From positions 1,809,403-1,873,402 of the forward strand of contig NZ_KB235896.1 in the NCBI RefSeq assembly GCF_000332135.1: 64,000 nt of DNA. Direction: 5' to 3'. The DNA is from Anabaena sp. PCC 7108. Its GTDB lineage: Bacteria > Cyanobacteriota > Cyanobacteriia > Cyanobacteriales > Nostocaceae. The position numbers and the translations under genes are program-made. The notes below the pieces were generated by a model, which was not told the DNA's origin, made no database searches, and was given only the letters and a program-made list of their open reading frames with translations. Positions 46,799-55,586 of the stretch are shown piece after piece; within the stretch, counting starts at the first letter, position 1; the number at the start of each line of letters is the position of its first letter.

Positions 46799-46868
46799 CC
46801 TTCTTCCTTCTTCCTTCGCGTCCTATCCCTTCGGGACGCTTCGCGAACGCGCCTTCGCGGTTCATTTA
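46799..46868. repeat. Dispersed repeat (second copy of the 745-910 type) with nested palindrome
   Basis: The ends match the left arm of the 745-910 repeat in reverse: CTTCCTTCGCGTCCT and CGCGCCTTCGCGGTTCATTT. Between them is an extra piece ATCCCTTCGGGACGCTTCGC GAA that makes its own hairpins. The core CGCTTCGCGAACG also occurs at about 43692 inside a different repeat. Confidence 0.6.
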
Positions 46869-46942
46869 ATCCGTATTCTTCTAGCCGCGACTCATAGTCC
46901 TTCAGACTTGGTGGTTTGCTAACTTTTTGGTAATCTTAACAA

Positions 46943-47614
46943 ATGCTCTATCTTAGAAATTTAACCTATCACCCCACAGCTTGCCCAACAGCCATTCTCA
47001 AATCAATCAACTTAGACTTACCACCCCAACAACTAGGTCTAATTATTGGTCCCAGTGGTTCTGGTAAAAGCACCTTACTAGAGATTTTATCTGGACTAGC
47101 TGAACCCACATCTGGCGCAGCTTTCTGGCGAGAACAACAACTCATAGCCGAACAGTTACAACAATTAGCTGGGATAGTCTTTCAGTTTCCAGAAAGGCAC
47201 TTTTGCGGTGGTACAATTTTAGAAGAATTGCGTTTAGGGCATCCAGAGTTAGGCTCAGAGCGAGTTCACCAGGCATTAAGCGAAGTAGGATTAGACCATT
47301 TATCACTCTCTACCTCTCCCCATGCTTTAAGCGGTGGACAGCAGAGGCGTTTAGCTTTAGCAGTGCAATTGATTCGCCAACCGAATTTACTCTTATTAGA
47401 TGAACCCACAGCCGGTTTAGATTGGTCAATGCGTCGCCAGTTAGTAAATTTATTAGCGAAACTAAAAAAAGATTGGACACTGTTAGTTGTAACACATGAC
47501 GCAGGGGATATGTTGCCAATAGCTGACAAGTGCTGGACACTCAATCATGGTGTACTAGAAGCAGTTGACCCAGCGACATTGGCAAGTAAACAAAAAGAAC
47601 CAATAGTAAATTAA
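46943..47614 (+). CDS. ABC transporter ATP-binding protein (CbiO/ECF-like)
   Basis: This 223-residue ATPase has Walker A LIIGPSGSGKSTLLEIL, the Q-loop VFQFPERHFCGGTI, ABC signature ALSGGQQRRLALAVQL, and Walker B NLLLLDEPTAGLDW with the following H-loop VVTHD. The Q-loop motif and LDEPTAGLD resemble energy-coupling-factor/CbiO ATPases. No permease gene is adjacent, so the substrate is unknown. It starts at ATG 46943; rsmG follows after 24 bp. Confidence 0.92.
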   Translation: MLYLRNLTYHPTACPTAILKSINLDLPPQQLGLIIGPSGSGKSTLLEILSGLAEPTSGAAFWREQQLIAEQLQQLAGIVFQFPERHFCGGTILEELRLGHPELGSERVHQALSEVGLDHLSLSTSPHALSGGQQRRLALAVQLIRQPNLLLLDEPTAGLDWSMRRQLVNLLAKLKKDWTLLVVTHDAGDMLPIADKCWTLNHGVLEAVDPATLASKQKEPIVN

Positions 47615-47638
47615 AAATTAACAATTACAACAGTAATA

Positions 47639-48394
47639 ATGACTCTAGAATCTTTACCTATAGCCAGTTTACCAGAAATGGCAGAAATCTGGCAGCAAAC
47701 TCTCAATTGGCAACCAACAGACCAACAACAAAAACAATTTCAACAGCTTTATGAATTAATTGTAGAAGGGAATCGGCAACTTAATTTAACTCGCATTACT
47801 GAACCTGAAGAATTTTGGGAAAAGCATCTTTGGGATTCTCTGCGAGGTATTGCGCCAAAACAGCAATTTATTTCTTCTCTTTCATCTGGTATATCTGTAA
47901 TTGATATTGGTACAGGTGCAGGTTTTCCGGGTTTACCAATTTCTATAATTTTTCCCAATTGTCAAATAAATTTGTTAGATTCAACGCGTAAAAAAATTAA
48001 TTTTATTGATTCGATATTAAGTAATCTTTCTCTAACTAATACTAAAACAATTGTAGGAAGGGCAGAAGAAATTGGTCAGGAAAATAAACATCGCCAAAGG
48101 TATGATTTAGCTTTAATTCGGGCTGTGGGTACAGCTTCCGCCTGTGCTGAATATAGTCTACCTTTAGTAAAACAGGGTGGTTTAGCTGTAATTTATCGGG
48201 GAACCTGGACACAAGAAGAAAGCCAAAGTCTAAAAAATGCTGCTAATCAATTGGGTGGAGTAATTGAATTAATTGAAGAATTTACCACACCTTTTACTAA
48301 CAGCATTCGTCATTGTATTTATTTGCGAAAAGTGGTAAACACGCCAATTCAATTTCCCCGTGCTGTTGGGATACCGAGTCAAAAGCCTTTGTAA
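47639..48394 (+). CDS. rsmG: 16S rRNA (guanine-N7) methyltransferase G
   Basis: This 251-residue protein methylates G527 (E. coli numbering) of 16S rRNA using SAM. The motifs are QFQQLYELIVEGNRQLNLTR, EEFWEKHLWDSLRG, the SAM-binding VIDIGTGAGFPGLPISIIFP, and LLDSTRKKINFID. It is a full-length GidB family protein with a slightly long C-terminus. It starts at ATG 47639, 24 bp after the ABC ATPase gene, so it is probably in one transcript. Confidence 0.95.
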   Translation: MTLESLPIASLPEMAEIWQQTLNWQPTDQQQKQFQQLYELIVEGNRQLNLTRITEPEEFWEKHLWDSLRGIAPKQQFISSLSSGISVIDIGTGAGFPGLPISIIFPNCQINLLDSTRKKINFIDSILSNLSLTNTKTIVGRAEEIGQENKHRQRYDLALIRAVGTASACAEYSLPLVKQGGLAVIYRGTWTQEESQSLKNAANQLGGVIELIEEFTTPFTNSIRHCIYLRKVVNTPIQFPRAVGIPSQKPL

Positions 48395-48432
48395 GTTTGG
48401 TAATGGGAAATTGGTAAAAAATCAATTAAGAA

Positions 48433-49155
48433 TTATCCTAATTTAGTTGCGTCTGCAAAGCGTTGATTAATTTCATCCCAGTTGACTACATTCCACCAAG
48501 CTTCTAAATAATCAGGACGACGGTTTTGATATTTAAGATAATAGGCGTGTTCCCAAACGTCATTACCAAAAATGGGATATTTGCCTTTGCTTAAAGGACT
48601 ATCTTGATTTGCGGTAGTTGTAATTTCTAATTTACCGTTCTTGCTGCGAACTAACCAAACCCAACCACTACCAAAACGACCAGCACCAGCTGCATTAAAC
48701 TGTTTTTTGAAATCTGTAAAACTACCAAAGTTATCTTTAATTGCGGTTGCTATTTCTCCTGTGGGTTCACCACCGCCATTCGGTTTCATTATTCTCCAAA
48801 ACATGGAATGGTTAACGTGTCCACCGCCATTATTTCTAACTGTAGTTCTAATATCTGCGGGTACATTATCGAGATTTTGCAGCAGTGCTTCAACTGATTT
48901 GCTTTTCAGTTTTGGGTGTTTATCTAATGCCTGATTTAAGTTATTCACATATGCTGCATGGTGTTTATCATGATGGAACTGCATTGTTTTAGCATCAATA
49001 TGCGGTTCTAGTGCGTCGTAAGCATAGGGTAAGGGGGGTAGTTGAATAGCTGGGGTTTGTGGGGGTGATGTTTCTGCTGAAGCATAGTTATCTAAAAGAA
49101 AAGCACCACTACTAGCACCCAGTAAAACCAAGAAATGCCGACGATTTAAACTCAT
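48433..49155 (-). CDS. sodA: Membrane-anchored Fe/Mn superoxide dismutase
   Basis: This converts superoxide to H2O2 and O2. The SOD core has [36 protein letters not shown] (metal His), [19 protein letters not shown] (metal His), and [20 protein letters not shown] (Asp/His metal ligands near). Active-site context GGGEPTG and [13 protein letters not shown] points to the Mn-type. Start ATG 49155 gives [19 protein letters not shown], a signal-anchor with a twin-Arg-like RRHFL. This matches the thylakoid/plasma-membrane MnSOD known in Anabaena. A GTG at 49191 would add 12 residues. Confidence 0.92.
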   Translation of the reverse strand: MSLNRRHFLVLLGASSGAFLLDNYASAETSPPQTPAIQLPPLPYAYDALEPHIDAKTMQFHHDKHHAAYVNNLNQALDKHPKLKSKSVEALLQNLDNVPADIRTTVRNNGGGHVNHSMFWRIMKPNGGGEPTGEIATAIKDNFGSFTDFKKQFNAAGAGRFGSGWVWLVRSKNGKLEITTTANQDSPLSKGKYPIFGNDVWEHAYYLKYQNRRPDYLEAWWNVVNWDEINQRFADATKLG

Positions 49156-49275
49156 AAGCTTATTTGCAGTTAAGTTTTTGTAGATTTGCACACAGTTTTC
49201 ACTGTTTTAGATCATAACTGCAAAAGCTGATTAAGGGATTGTGATTCACACCCCTTCCACAGTATCAAGCCCACA

Positions 49276-49465
49276 TTCCGCACTTCGTTTTGTAATATAT
49301 GAAGATTACGAAAATTGGGGTTAATGGTCGTTGAATAGCGAACTGCTTGCAGCAGCGCTTCGCTATCGCCAAAGGGCTATAATTCATACGTTTAAATACT
49401 GAATAATATCAACATTTTTTGTAAAATTTATTGAAGTATTAATGTATAACATTTTGAAGTGCGGA
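49276..49465. repeat. Possible MITE with TTCCGCACTTC inverted ends
   Basis: TTCCGCACTTCGTTTTGT (about 49276-49293) faces GAAGTGCGGAA (about 49455-49465) in inverted orientation, roughly 190 bp apart. The inside is AT-rich with a GCAGCAGCGCTTCGC piece and has no gene. The right end forms the start codon region of the following gene. Confidence 0.5.
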
Positions 49466-49932
49466 AAGCCGATTATAGTGTTCTCAAAAGATATATAAAA
49501 TATGGTGCAGATTTACTTTACAACCCAGAAATTCGCCAACAAGTATTAGGAGTAACAGGAGTTATAACGAAAATATCAATAGATGTTGCTAATGAATTTA
49601 TACTGCCACAACAAGCTGTGGTTTTTGATGTGGAAAATGATATTAATGCTTTTGTAGAATATTTGCGTTATGCAATTTTTGATGCTGCTGGTTTTGAGTC
49701 ATATTGTATTCAAGAACTCAAGGGTTTAGTTGATAGCTTTAGACAAAAAGAAGGAACTTGGACAGGGGTAGCAATGAATGAATGGTTACAAGGAAATCTA
49801 CTTTTATTAGCGGAAATACCGAATAATTTAAAATCACAAGAATCTAATTTAGAAGTTAGTGAAAGATTACGACAATTATCTATTGCATTAAAAACTATTG
49901 CATTAAAAAGGACTCATTCACAAGAAAGTTAA
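49459..49932 (+). CDS. Hypothetical protein (157 residues, start inside a repeat end)
   Basis: This soluble, mainly helical protein has YSVLKRYIKYGADLLYNPEI, VTGVITKISIDVANEFILPQ and FVEYLRYAIFDAAGFESYCI. No family is recognised. The only initiation codon is GTG 49459, which lies in the right end of a possible MITE; an upstream stop is four codons away. The native 5' end may therefore have been replaced. It overlaps the end of the convergent Uma2 gene by 4 bp. Confidence 0.5.
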   Translation: MRKADYSVLKRYIKYGADLLYNPEIRQQVLGVTGVITKISIDVANEFILPQQAVVFDVENDINAFVEYLRYAIFDAAGFESYCIQELKGLVDSFRQKEGTWTGVAMNEWLQGNLLLLAEIPNNLKSQESNLEVSERLRQLSIALKTIALKRTHSQES

Positions 49933-50504
49933 TAACAATCTAAACTCAAACTAAATCCTGGTAATATCTCTTCACCTAATAATTCTGTAGGCAAATTTCG
50001 CAATTCCACATCTTTTCCTAAACTATAAATTTCTACTTGTTGCTGTTGAGGATTTATTAACCATCCCATTTTTACCCCTGCATCCATATATTCTTGCATT
50101 TTCTGACGCAGGGTTTTTAAATCATCTGTTGCTGACCTTAATTCAATGACAAAATCTGGTGCAATGGGGGGAAATTTGCGTTGTTGTTCAGGGGTGAGTG
50201 CTTCCCAACGTTCTTTTTTAATCCAAGCTGCATCTGGAGAACGGTCGCCGCCATTTGGTAATTTAAATATAGTGGAAGAACTAAAAGTGTAACCGAGTTT
50301 TGTTTGACGATTCCAAATACCTAAATCTATCATTAAATCAGCTTCTCTATTGCCGCTTTCCCCTCCCACTGGTGGCATAATAATTAACTCTCCTGTAGCT
50401 GTGCGTTCAAATTTTAAATCACTGTTTTTTTGACATAGTTGATAAAACTGTTCATCGGTAAAATCAACTGCGTTTAAGTTTAGTTTCAAAAGTTGCTCAA
50501 TCAT
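49929..50504 (-). CDS. Uma2 family (DUF820) nuclease-fold protein
   Basis: This 191-residue protein has FTDEQFYQLCQKNSDLKFER, TGELIIMPPVGGESGNREAD, RSPDAAWIKKERWEALTPEQ and PIAPDFVIELRSATDDLKTL (E-x-S variant of the core), followed by KMQEYMDAGVKMGWLINPQQ. It belongs to the Uma2 branch with the long RSPDAAWI motif, distinct from the other two copies in the window. It starts at ATG 50504. It is divergent from the DUF29-like gene. Confidence 0.92.
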   Translation of the reverse strand: MIEQLLKLNLNAVDFTDEQFYQLCQKNSDLKFERTATGELIIMPPVGGESGNREADLMIDLGIWNRQTKLGYTFSSSTIFKLPNGGDRSPDAAWIKKERWEALTPEQQRKFPPIAPDFVIELRSATDDLKTLRQKMQEYMDAGVKMGWLINPQQQQVEIYSLGKDVELRNLPTELLGEEILPGFSLSLDCY

Positions 50505-50621
50505 GATTGATTTTATCCACTACTTGAGAAATGGAGTTTCAGCACTATAATAAATATAGCAATTTAATTTACAAGTAGCAAATCAATCCCGACCATTCTA
50601 TGAAAATGGAGGTTAAGACAA

Positions 50622-51131
50622 ATGACACAGGAATTAATCGACCTCAGAAATAGTATTTTGGAAGCACGTTATCAAGATGCTTTAGCAATTGTCGATGAAT
50701 TAGAGGGAATGAGTAAACAAGCTAACCTCAGACAAATTCAATCCTTTTTAAAAGTTTTACTAATTCATTTAATTAAAAATCAAATAGAACAGCGATTAAC
50801 CAATTCTTGGGCTGCTTCTATTCGTAACTCTATTAGAGAAATTCAAAAAATCAATATCAAAGAAAATAAAAAATCCTATTACGTCAATCAAGATGAATGG
50901 GAAAATTTAATAGAAGAGGAGGTAATTGAAGATGCCATTGCTGATGCTAGTTTAGAAGTCATGAATGGTAAATATAGTCAGTTTCAATTATCTGAGTTAA
51001 TAGATAGAACAGCATTAATTACAAATGCTTTAAAATTCTTGCACCTCACCTATTCTCATTCAGCGAAACAATTACCAACAGTAATTATACAAAACTGTTA
51101 TCAATTACCAGGAGGGGAAAATTGGGGTTAG
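50622..51131 (+). CDS. DUF29 family protein
   Basis: This 169-residue protein has LRNSILEARYQDALAIVDEL, SFLKVLLIHLIKNQIEQRLT, NSWAASIRNSIREIQKINI and a helical C-terminus. It follows the DUF29 layout but is clearly diverged from the 3421 copy. It starts at ATG 50622 behind GGAGG (50610-50614). It is convergent with icd, with a GC-rich hairpin between them. Confidence 0.75.
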   Translation: MTQELIDLRNSILEARYQDALAIVDELEGMSKQANLRQIQSFLKVLLIHLIKNQIEQRLTNSWAASIRNSIREIQKINIKENKKSYYVNQDEWENLIEEEVIEDAIADASLEVMNGKYSQFQLSELIDRTALITNALKFLHLTYSHSAKQLPTVIIQNCYQLPGGENWG

Positions 51132-51144
51132 AAAATAGGGTATA

Positions 51145-51163
51145 GGGCGGGGAAACCCCGCCC
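51145..51163. terminator. GC-rich hairpin between convergent genes
   Basis: GGGCGGGG (51145-51152) and CCCCGCCC (51156-51163) form a perfect 8-bp stem with loop AAA, 14 bp after the DUF29 gene and 17 bp from the icd stop. It may serve as a bidirectional terminator, but there is no strong T-run; it also belongs to a dispersed palindrome type. Confidence 0.5.
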
Positions 51164-51179
51164 CTACAGTTAACCGAAA

Positions 51180-52601
51180 TTAACCGAAATGTTTGATGAT
51201 TGCGTCAGCAAATTCAGAACACTTTAATGGTTCTACAGGTGGTTCCATTAACCGCGCTAGGTCATAGGTGACTTGAGAATTAGCGATCGCATCCCCTAAT
51301 CCTTTTTTAACCAAATCTGCGGCTTCTTGCCAACCCATAAATTCCAGCATCATCACACCAGAAAGAATCACAGAACCGGGATTAATCTTGTCTAACCCAG
51401 CGTGTTTAGGTGCTGTACCGTGGGTAGCTTCAAAAATAGCGCAGGAATCGCCAATATTTGCCCCTGGTCCCATGCCTAAACCGCCAACGATAGCCGCAGC
51501 CGCATCAGACAAATAATCACCGTTGAGGTTCATTGTCGCCAGAATCGAATACTCATCTGGACGAGTTTGGATTTGTTGGAAGATACTATCAGCAATCCGG
51601 TCATTGACCATGATTTTCTCTTTCCATTTGCCGTTTCCGTGGGTTTCCCAAATGGTGTTAAGAGTTGTTTCTACTTCCTTGACAATTTGCGCTTTCTTCT
51701 CTGGAGTTAGGGAATCAAAACCAGGATCGATCATGCGGGCGTTTTCTTCTAAGGAGAGATTAGCGTTTTTCTCCTTGTTACCCAAAATCCAAGATTCCCG
51801 TTCTGTAACGCACTCTTGCCGAAATTCGCTGGTTGCTAATTCATAACCCCAATCACGAAAAGCGCCTTCGGTGTATTTCATGATATTGCCTTTATGCACC
51901 AAGGTCACTTGTTGCTTGTTTTTGGGCAATAACAAGGCGTGTTTGATAGCGCGACGGACAAGACGCTGAGAACCGGTTTTGCTGATGGGTTTGATGCCAA
52001 TTCCCGCATCCAGAGGAATTTGCTTTTTACCATGTTCTGGAGTAGCGGGTATCAATTCCTCATTCAGAAATTTTATCAAGCGATCGCCAATTTCACTTCC
52101 CTGCTTCCACTCAATCCCCAAATAAATATCTTCCGTATTTTCCCGATATATAATTACATCCAGTTTTTCTGGAGTTTTGTGTGGAGATGGTGTACCAGCG
52201 TAATAACGGCAAGGACGCACGCAAGTATAAAGGTCAAAAATTTGTCTAAGTGCCACATTTAAAGAACGAATTCCCCCACCTACCGGAGTAGTTAAGGGGC
52301 CTTTAATGGCAACGCCATATTCTTCAATAGCTGTTAATGTATCCTGAGGTAAATACTGGTAAGTTCCGTATAAATCACAGGCTTCATCACCAGCGTAAAC
52401 CCTAAACCAGCTAATTTTTCTTGTGCCTTTGTATGCCTTAGCTACCGCAGCATCAAGCACTTTTTCGGTGGCTGGCCAAATATCTATACCCGTCCCATCA
52501 CCTTGAATAAAAGGGATAATAGGATTTTCAGGGACAACTGGTTCACCATTTTTGAAGGTAATTTTTGCTCCGGTTGTCGGGGGGGTAATCTTATCGTACA
52601 T
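51180..52601 (-). CDS. icd: NADP-dependent isocitrate dehydrogenase
   Basis: This 473-residue enzyme oxidises isocitrate to 2-oxoglutarate, the carbon skeleton for ammonium assimilation and a nitrogen-status signal in cyanobacteria. It has [20 protein letters not shown], the substrate-binding [54 protein letters not shown] and [14 protein letters not shown]. Length and the bacterial-type sequence fit cyanobacterial Icd. It starts at ATG 52601. I looked for a perfect NtcA box (GTA-N8-TAC) upstream and did not see one. Confidence 0.96.
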   Translation of the reverse strand: MYDKITPPTTGAKITFKNGEPVVPENPIIPFIQGDGTGIDIWPATEKVLDAAVAKAYKGTRKISWFRVYAGDEACDLYGTYQYLPQDTLTAIEEYGVAIKGPLTTPVGGGIRSLNVALRQIFDLYTCVRPCRYYAGTPSPHKTPEKLDVIIYRENTEDIYLGIEWKQGSEIGDRLIKFLNEELIPATPEHGKKQIPLDAGIGIKPISKTGSQRLVRRAIKHALLLPKNKQQVTLVHKGNIMKYTEGAFRDWGYELATSEFRQECVTERESWILGNKEKNANLSLEENARMIDPGFDSLTPEKKAQIVKEVETTLNTIWETHGNGKWKEKIMVNDRIADSIFQQIQTRPDEYSILATMNLNGDYLSDAAAAIVGGLGMGPGANIGDSCAIFEATHGTAPKHAGLDKINPGSVILSGVMMLEFMGWQEAADLVKKGLGDAIANSQVTYDLARLMEPPVEPLKCSEFADAIIKHFG

Positions 52602-52631
52602 AATTCACACACTCCAAATGGAAGAATTTCC

Positions 52632-52661
52632 AGTAGAGGCGTATTGCAATACGCCCCTACT
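52632..52661. repeat. 30-bp near-perfect palindrome upstream of icd
   Basis: AGTAGAGGCGTATTG is followed by its reverse complement with one mismatch and no spacer. It resembles the 12621 palindrome in size and style but differs in sequence. It lies about 30 bp before the icd start codon, inside the leader or promoter. Confidence 0.75.
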
Positions 52662-52857
52662 CTTTATACCTGAGGCGCAGATTATCCCCGGCTTTAACTG
52701 ATACAGTATTGGTAGCTCAGGTGTAGGTTTCAGTTAAGCGATCGCTATTTTGTACGGTCAAAAATAGTAAACTACATTTCGCTATCTGTGCTTCATTTTG
52801 TAGAATGCCCAATAGCTGATTCGTTTATTCACGCTCACCGCTAACACGAGTAATGGC

Positions 52858-53574
52858 ATGACAGACCCAATGATTTTATCAGGCACTGCTAATAACATCG
52901 ACTCCCTGCGCCAAAATCTAATCGCTGGGTCCCAAAAAGTCCAACAACAAATCATCCCACAGTTAGCTGACTTGGGTAATGAGGGATTGGAAGTGTTGCA
53001 GGAATTTTTACTGAAACGTCGTGACACCCCAGCAACTTGGATTGATGGTAAGGCCTACCAAGTAGTCTACAACTCTGATGCACCTACAGCCAAAGAATTT
53101 CTAGAAACTAACTTTCCTGAAGGAATTGTACCTCTAAAATCAGACTGTGGGATCAGTTACAATTCTTTGCAACAGCTACTAACCCGTCAAGAGTTCCAAG
53201 CGGCTGACCTTCTGACAATCCAAAAAATGTGTGAAGTCGCAGGACCCACAGCTGTACAAAGAAAATGGTTGTATTTTACTGATGTAGATAATTTCCCAGT
53301 TCAGGACTTACAAACCCTTAATCATTTGTGGGTAGTCCACTCGGAAGGTAAATTTGGTTTTTCTGTACAACGAGAAATTTGGTTGGGGTTGGGTAAAAAC
53401 TGGATTAACTTATGGACGAAAATTGGCTGGAAAAGCGGTAATAACTGGACACGCTACCCACATGAGTTTACATGGGATTTAAGCGCCCCTAGAGGTCATC
53501 TACCCCTCTCTAATCAACTGCGGGGTGTGCGGGTGATGTCTTCGCTTCTCAACCATCCGGCTTGGAATACGTAG
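52858..53574 (+). CDS. gun4: GUN4 family protein, chlorophyll biosynthesis regulator
   Basis: GUN4 binds protoporphyrin/Mg-protoporphyrin and stimulates Mg-chelatase, whose ChlD subunit is encoded at 15017. The 238-residue protein has the N-terminal helical bundle of the cyanobacterial Gun4 (LIAGSQKVQQQIIPQLADLG, EVLQEFLLKRR). The porphyrin-binding GUN4 core follows: YNSLQQLLTRQEFQAADLLT, RKWLYFTDVDNFPVQDLQTL, FGFSVQREIWLGLG and YPHEFTWDLSAPRGHLP. The length fits the true Gun4 rather than a GUN4-kinase fusion. It starts at ATG 52858. Confidence 0.92.
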   Translation: MTDPMILSGTANNIDSLRQNLIAGSQKVQQQIIPQLADLGNEGLEVLQEFLLKRRDTPATWIDGKAYQVVYNSDAPTAKEFLETNFPEGIVPLKSDCGISYNSLQQLLTRQEFQAADLLTIQKMCEVAGPTAVQRKWLYFTDVDNFPVQDLQTLNHLWVVHSEGKFGFSVQREIWLGLGKNWINLWTKIGWKSGNNWTRYPHEFTWDLSAPRGHLPLSNQLRGVRVMSSLLNHPAWNT

Positions 53575-54014
53575 GTAGTTGGATGGGACACAGGTAATGT
53601 ATAAATTGATTGCAATGCTTGGATACATTTGAAGAGGTATGCGCTAAATTGGGCGTAGCTGAGTGAAATTATGGGTGTTGCTGAATAAGGGGATGATTGA
53701 GGCTGACGCGGGGACACTCCAGACGCTCCAGACGCGGTGATTATATATTGATTGATGCGGATTCTCAAATCATCCCGCAATTATGCAACGCCAAATTATG
53801 AATTTGTTTCACGCAGAGGTGCAAACAGGAAGAATTTGAGAAATGGAATGATTTCTGGGAATCAATCGAAAATCCAAAATTGTCTGACTTTCATACCTCG
53901 ATTCAGCAAAGCTCTAAACTGAAAGAATGAGGTTTATTCGATTGAAAAATATTGATTTCACACAAAGACGCAAAACTATTTTTAGCATTTTTGCGTCTCT
54001 GCTCGAAATCAATT
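53575..54014. other. Intergenic region between gun4 and the histidine kinase
   Basis: 440 bp with no credible gene. It carries repeat debris (AGACGCTCCAGACGC near 53722) and the hairpin at 53966-53998. Short frames here appear to be chance. Confidence 0.45.
53966..53998. terminator. Hairpin AGACGCAAAA / TTTTGCGTCT
   Basis: The 10-bp arms at 53966-53975 and 53989-53998 have a 13-base A/T-rich loop, 16 bp beyond the histidine kinase stop codon. It may end kinase transcription; it also resembles dispersed AGACGCAAAG-type repeats. Confidence 0.5.
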
Positions 54015-55202
54015 TTATTTCATTTCTATTTGCAAAGGCAAAATTACAGTAAAACTAGAACCAACTCCTACTTGAGAAACTAGCTTAATTTCACCTTGCA
54101 ATAGTTTTACTAAATGCGAAACTATTGTTAAACCTAAACCACTACTATCAGGTAAGTGAGACTTTTGACTAGTGCAACGAAAATAGGGTTCAAAAATATG
54201 CTTTTGGTTTTCTGGTGTAATTCCAATACCCGTATCCTCAACGGTAAACTCCCATTTCTGATTATCTGATATATGACAAGTAATATTAATAGTTCCCGAC
54301 TCTGTATAGCGAATTGCATTACTAACAAGATTTATGATAATTTGTTGTAATTGAAATGCATCTGTGGTTATTTTTTGATTTTTTTGCTCACAATTAACTA
54401 CAAGTACCAATTTCTTTTCAGCAGCTAAAGGCTCAAGCATTTCACATACATTAGTAATGATTTCACAGACATCCGTTGATGTCAGTTCAAGTTTGATTTT
54501 GCCAGCCTCATACCGCGATACTTCTAATAAATCATTAATTAAACGTAGCAATTGTCTGCCATTACGTAATACTCGTTCAATATATTCGATATTGTGAGAA
54601 TTTTCTTTTTCATCAGTTTTTTGATATTGACGTAAAAATAAATCAGAGTAACCAATAATCGAAGCTAGAGGCTGTTTTAAATCATGAGTTAGTAAAGAGA
54701 GATTTTCTCGATTAGTATTAACTAATCTAGTTAGTTCCTGATTGTGCAACATTAAAGTCTTATAAAGATGATCTAATTCTCTTAATCGTTCATCAACATA
54801 ACTATGAAAACAGCGAGCAATTGCTTCATCAATTACAATGTTAATCAACCGAAAAGCCCGAATTATATCTTTAGGAGTTCCCTGCAACAAGTCTTCTTGT
54901 ATTACATCACATATTATTGTTCTTAAATGATGATATTCCCTAGCAATTTCTTCTGAATTAAAGCCTTGTGCGGCTCTAATCACTCCATGTTCCCAACTAG
55001 CAGTGACAATTGACTTAAAATCATTGCTCTCATGTGTTGAAAGGACTGTTACTATTGCTTTCAATATATATGGAATGTGATTTTTAATTGCACTGAAGGA
55101 TAGATTGTCAGCACTTTCTATCTGTTTATCTTTGCGAACAGCTATTACCCATTTATCTAAAATAAAATCATTTTTATCAGCCAACACTTGACTAAAATTC
55201 AT
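54015..55202 (-). CDS. Sensor histidine kinase with RsbRD-like N-terminal domain
   Basis: This is a 395-residue soluble kinase. The N-terminal ~150 residues (DFILDKWVIAVRKDKQIESA, SWEHGVIRAAQGFNSEEIAR, EYHHLRTIICDVIQEDL) resemble the RsbU/RsbRD N-terminal sensor domain. The HisKA dimerisation domain has the phospho-His in LLTHDLKQPLASIIGYSDLF. HATPase_c boxes are NLVSNAIRYTESGTINI (N), VEDTGIGITPENQKHIFEPY (G1) and SSGLGLTIVSHLVKLLQGEI (G2). No transmembrane helix is present, so the signal is cytoplasmic. No response-regulator gene is adjacent. I chose ATG 55202 (MNFSQVLADKND) over the upstream in-frame start at 55235. Confidence 0.92.
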   Translation of the reverse strand: MNFSQVLADKNDFILDKWVIAVRKDKQIESADNLSFSAIKNHIPYILKAIVTVLSTHESNDFKSIVTASWEHGVIRAAQGFNSEEIAREYHHLRTIICDVIQEDLLQGTPKDIIRAFRLINIVIDEAIARCFHSYVDERLRELDHLYKTLMLHNQELTRLVNTNRENLSLLTHDLKQPLASIIGYSDLFLRQYQKTDEKENSHNIEYIERVLRNGRQLLRLINDLLEVSRYEAGKIKLELTSTDVCEIITNVCEMLEPLAAEKKLVLVVNCEQKNQKITTDAFQLQQIIINLVSNAIRYTESGTINITCHISDNQKWEFTVEDTGIGITPENQKHIFEPYFRCTSQKSHLPDSSGLGLTIVSHLVKLLQGEIKLVSQVGVGSSFTVILPLQIEMK

Positions 55203-55586
55203 TTGTTTAAATTCCGTGAGTCTAAAGTACACCAATGAGTTTAATTATTCTAGAAGAATATCTTCACAATTATTGATATATAGCAGTTCCCATGCTCGTG
55301 AGGTACAAAGTTTTTTAGTTTTAGGGAACAGGGAACTCTTAACAGGGAACAGGGAATAAATTTGTGTGTACTTCATTAGAATGGGAAACGCTATAAATTA
55401 TGAGATAAATTACCTAGGATCGAAAATAGATAGCAACCAACTTGTCAACTAGAGCTTTGAAAATGCCATTAACCTCCTAAAAGATAAGAAGAGTACAATG
55501 AGAGTATCTAGAAGCAGCGCAGAGTTTATAGTTACTATTCCCTTATAATTATATAAAACTGCCAAATACAACGAATTAATTTGATA
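55203..55586. other. Divergent intergenic region, histidine kinase / ABC ATPase
   Basis: No gene is seen. It contains direct repeats of AACAGGGAACAGGGAA type (about 55323-55360), related to short repeats at 29464 and 42591. The promoters of both divergent genes must lie here. Confidence 0.45.

Noticed and set aside
51523-51846. 107-residue frame opposite icd (and another at 51939-52262)
   Set aside because: Antisense shadows of a well-conserved housekeeping gene.
52602-52857. NtcA binding site (GTA-N8-TAC) upstream of icd
   Set aside because: Only imperfect matches such as GTA-N8-TTA were seen; not reported as a site.
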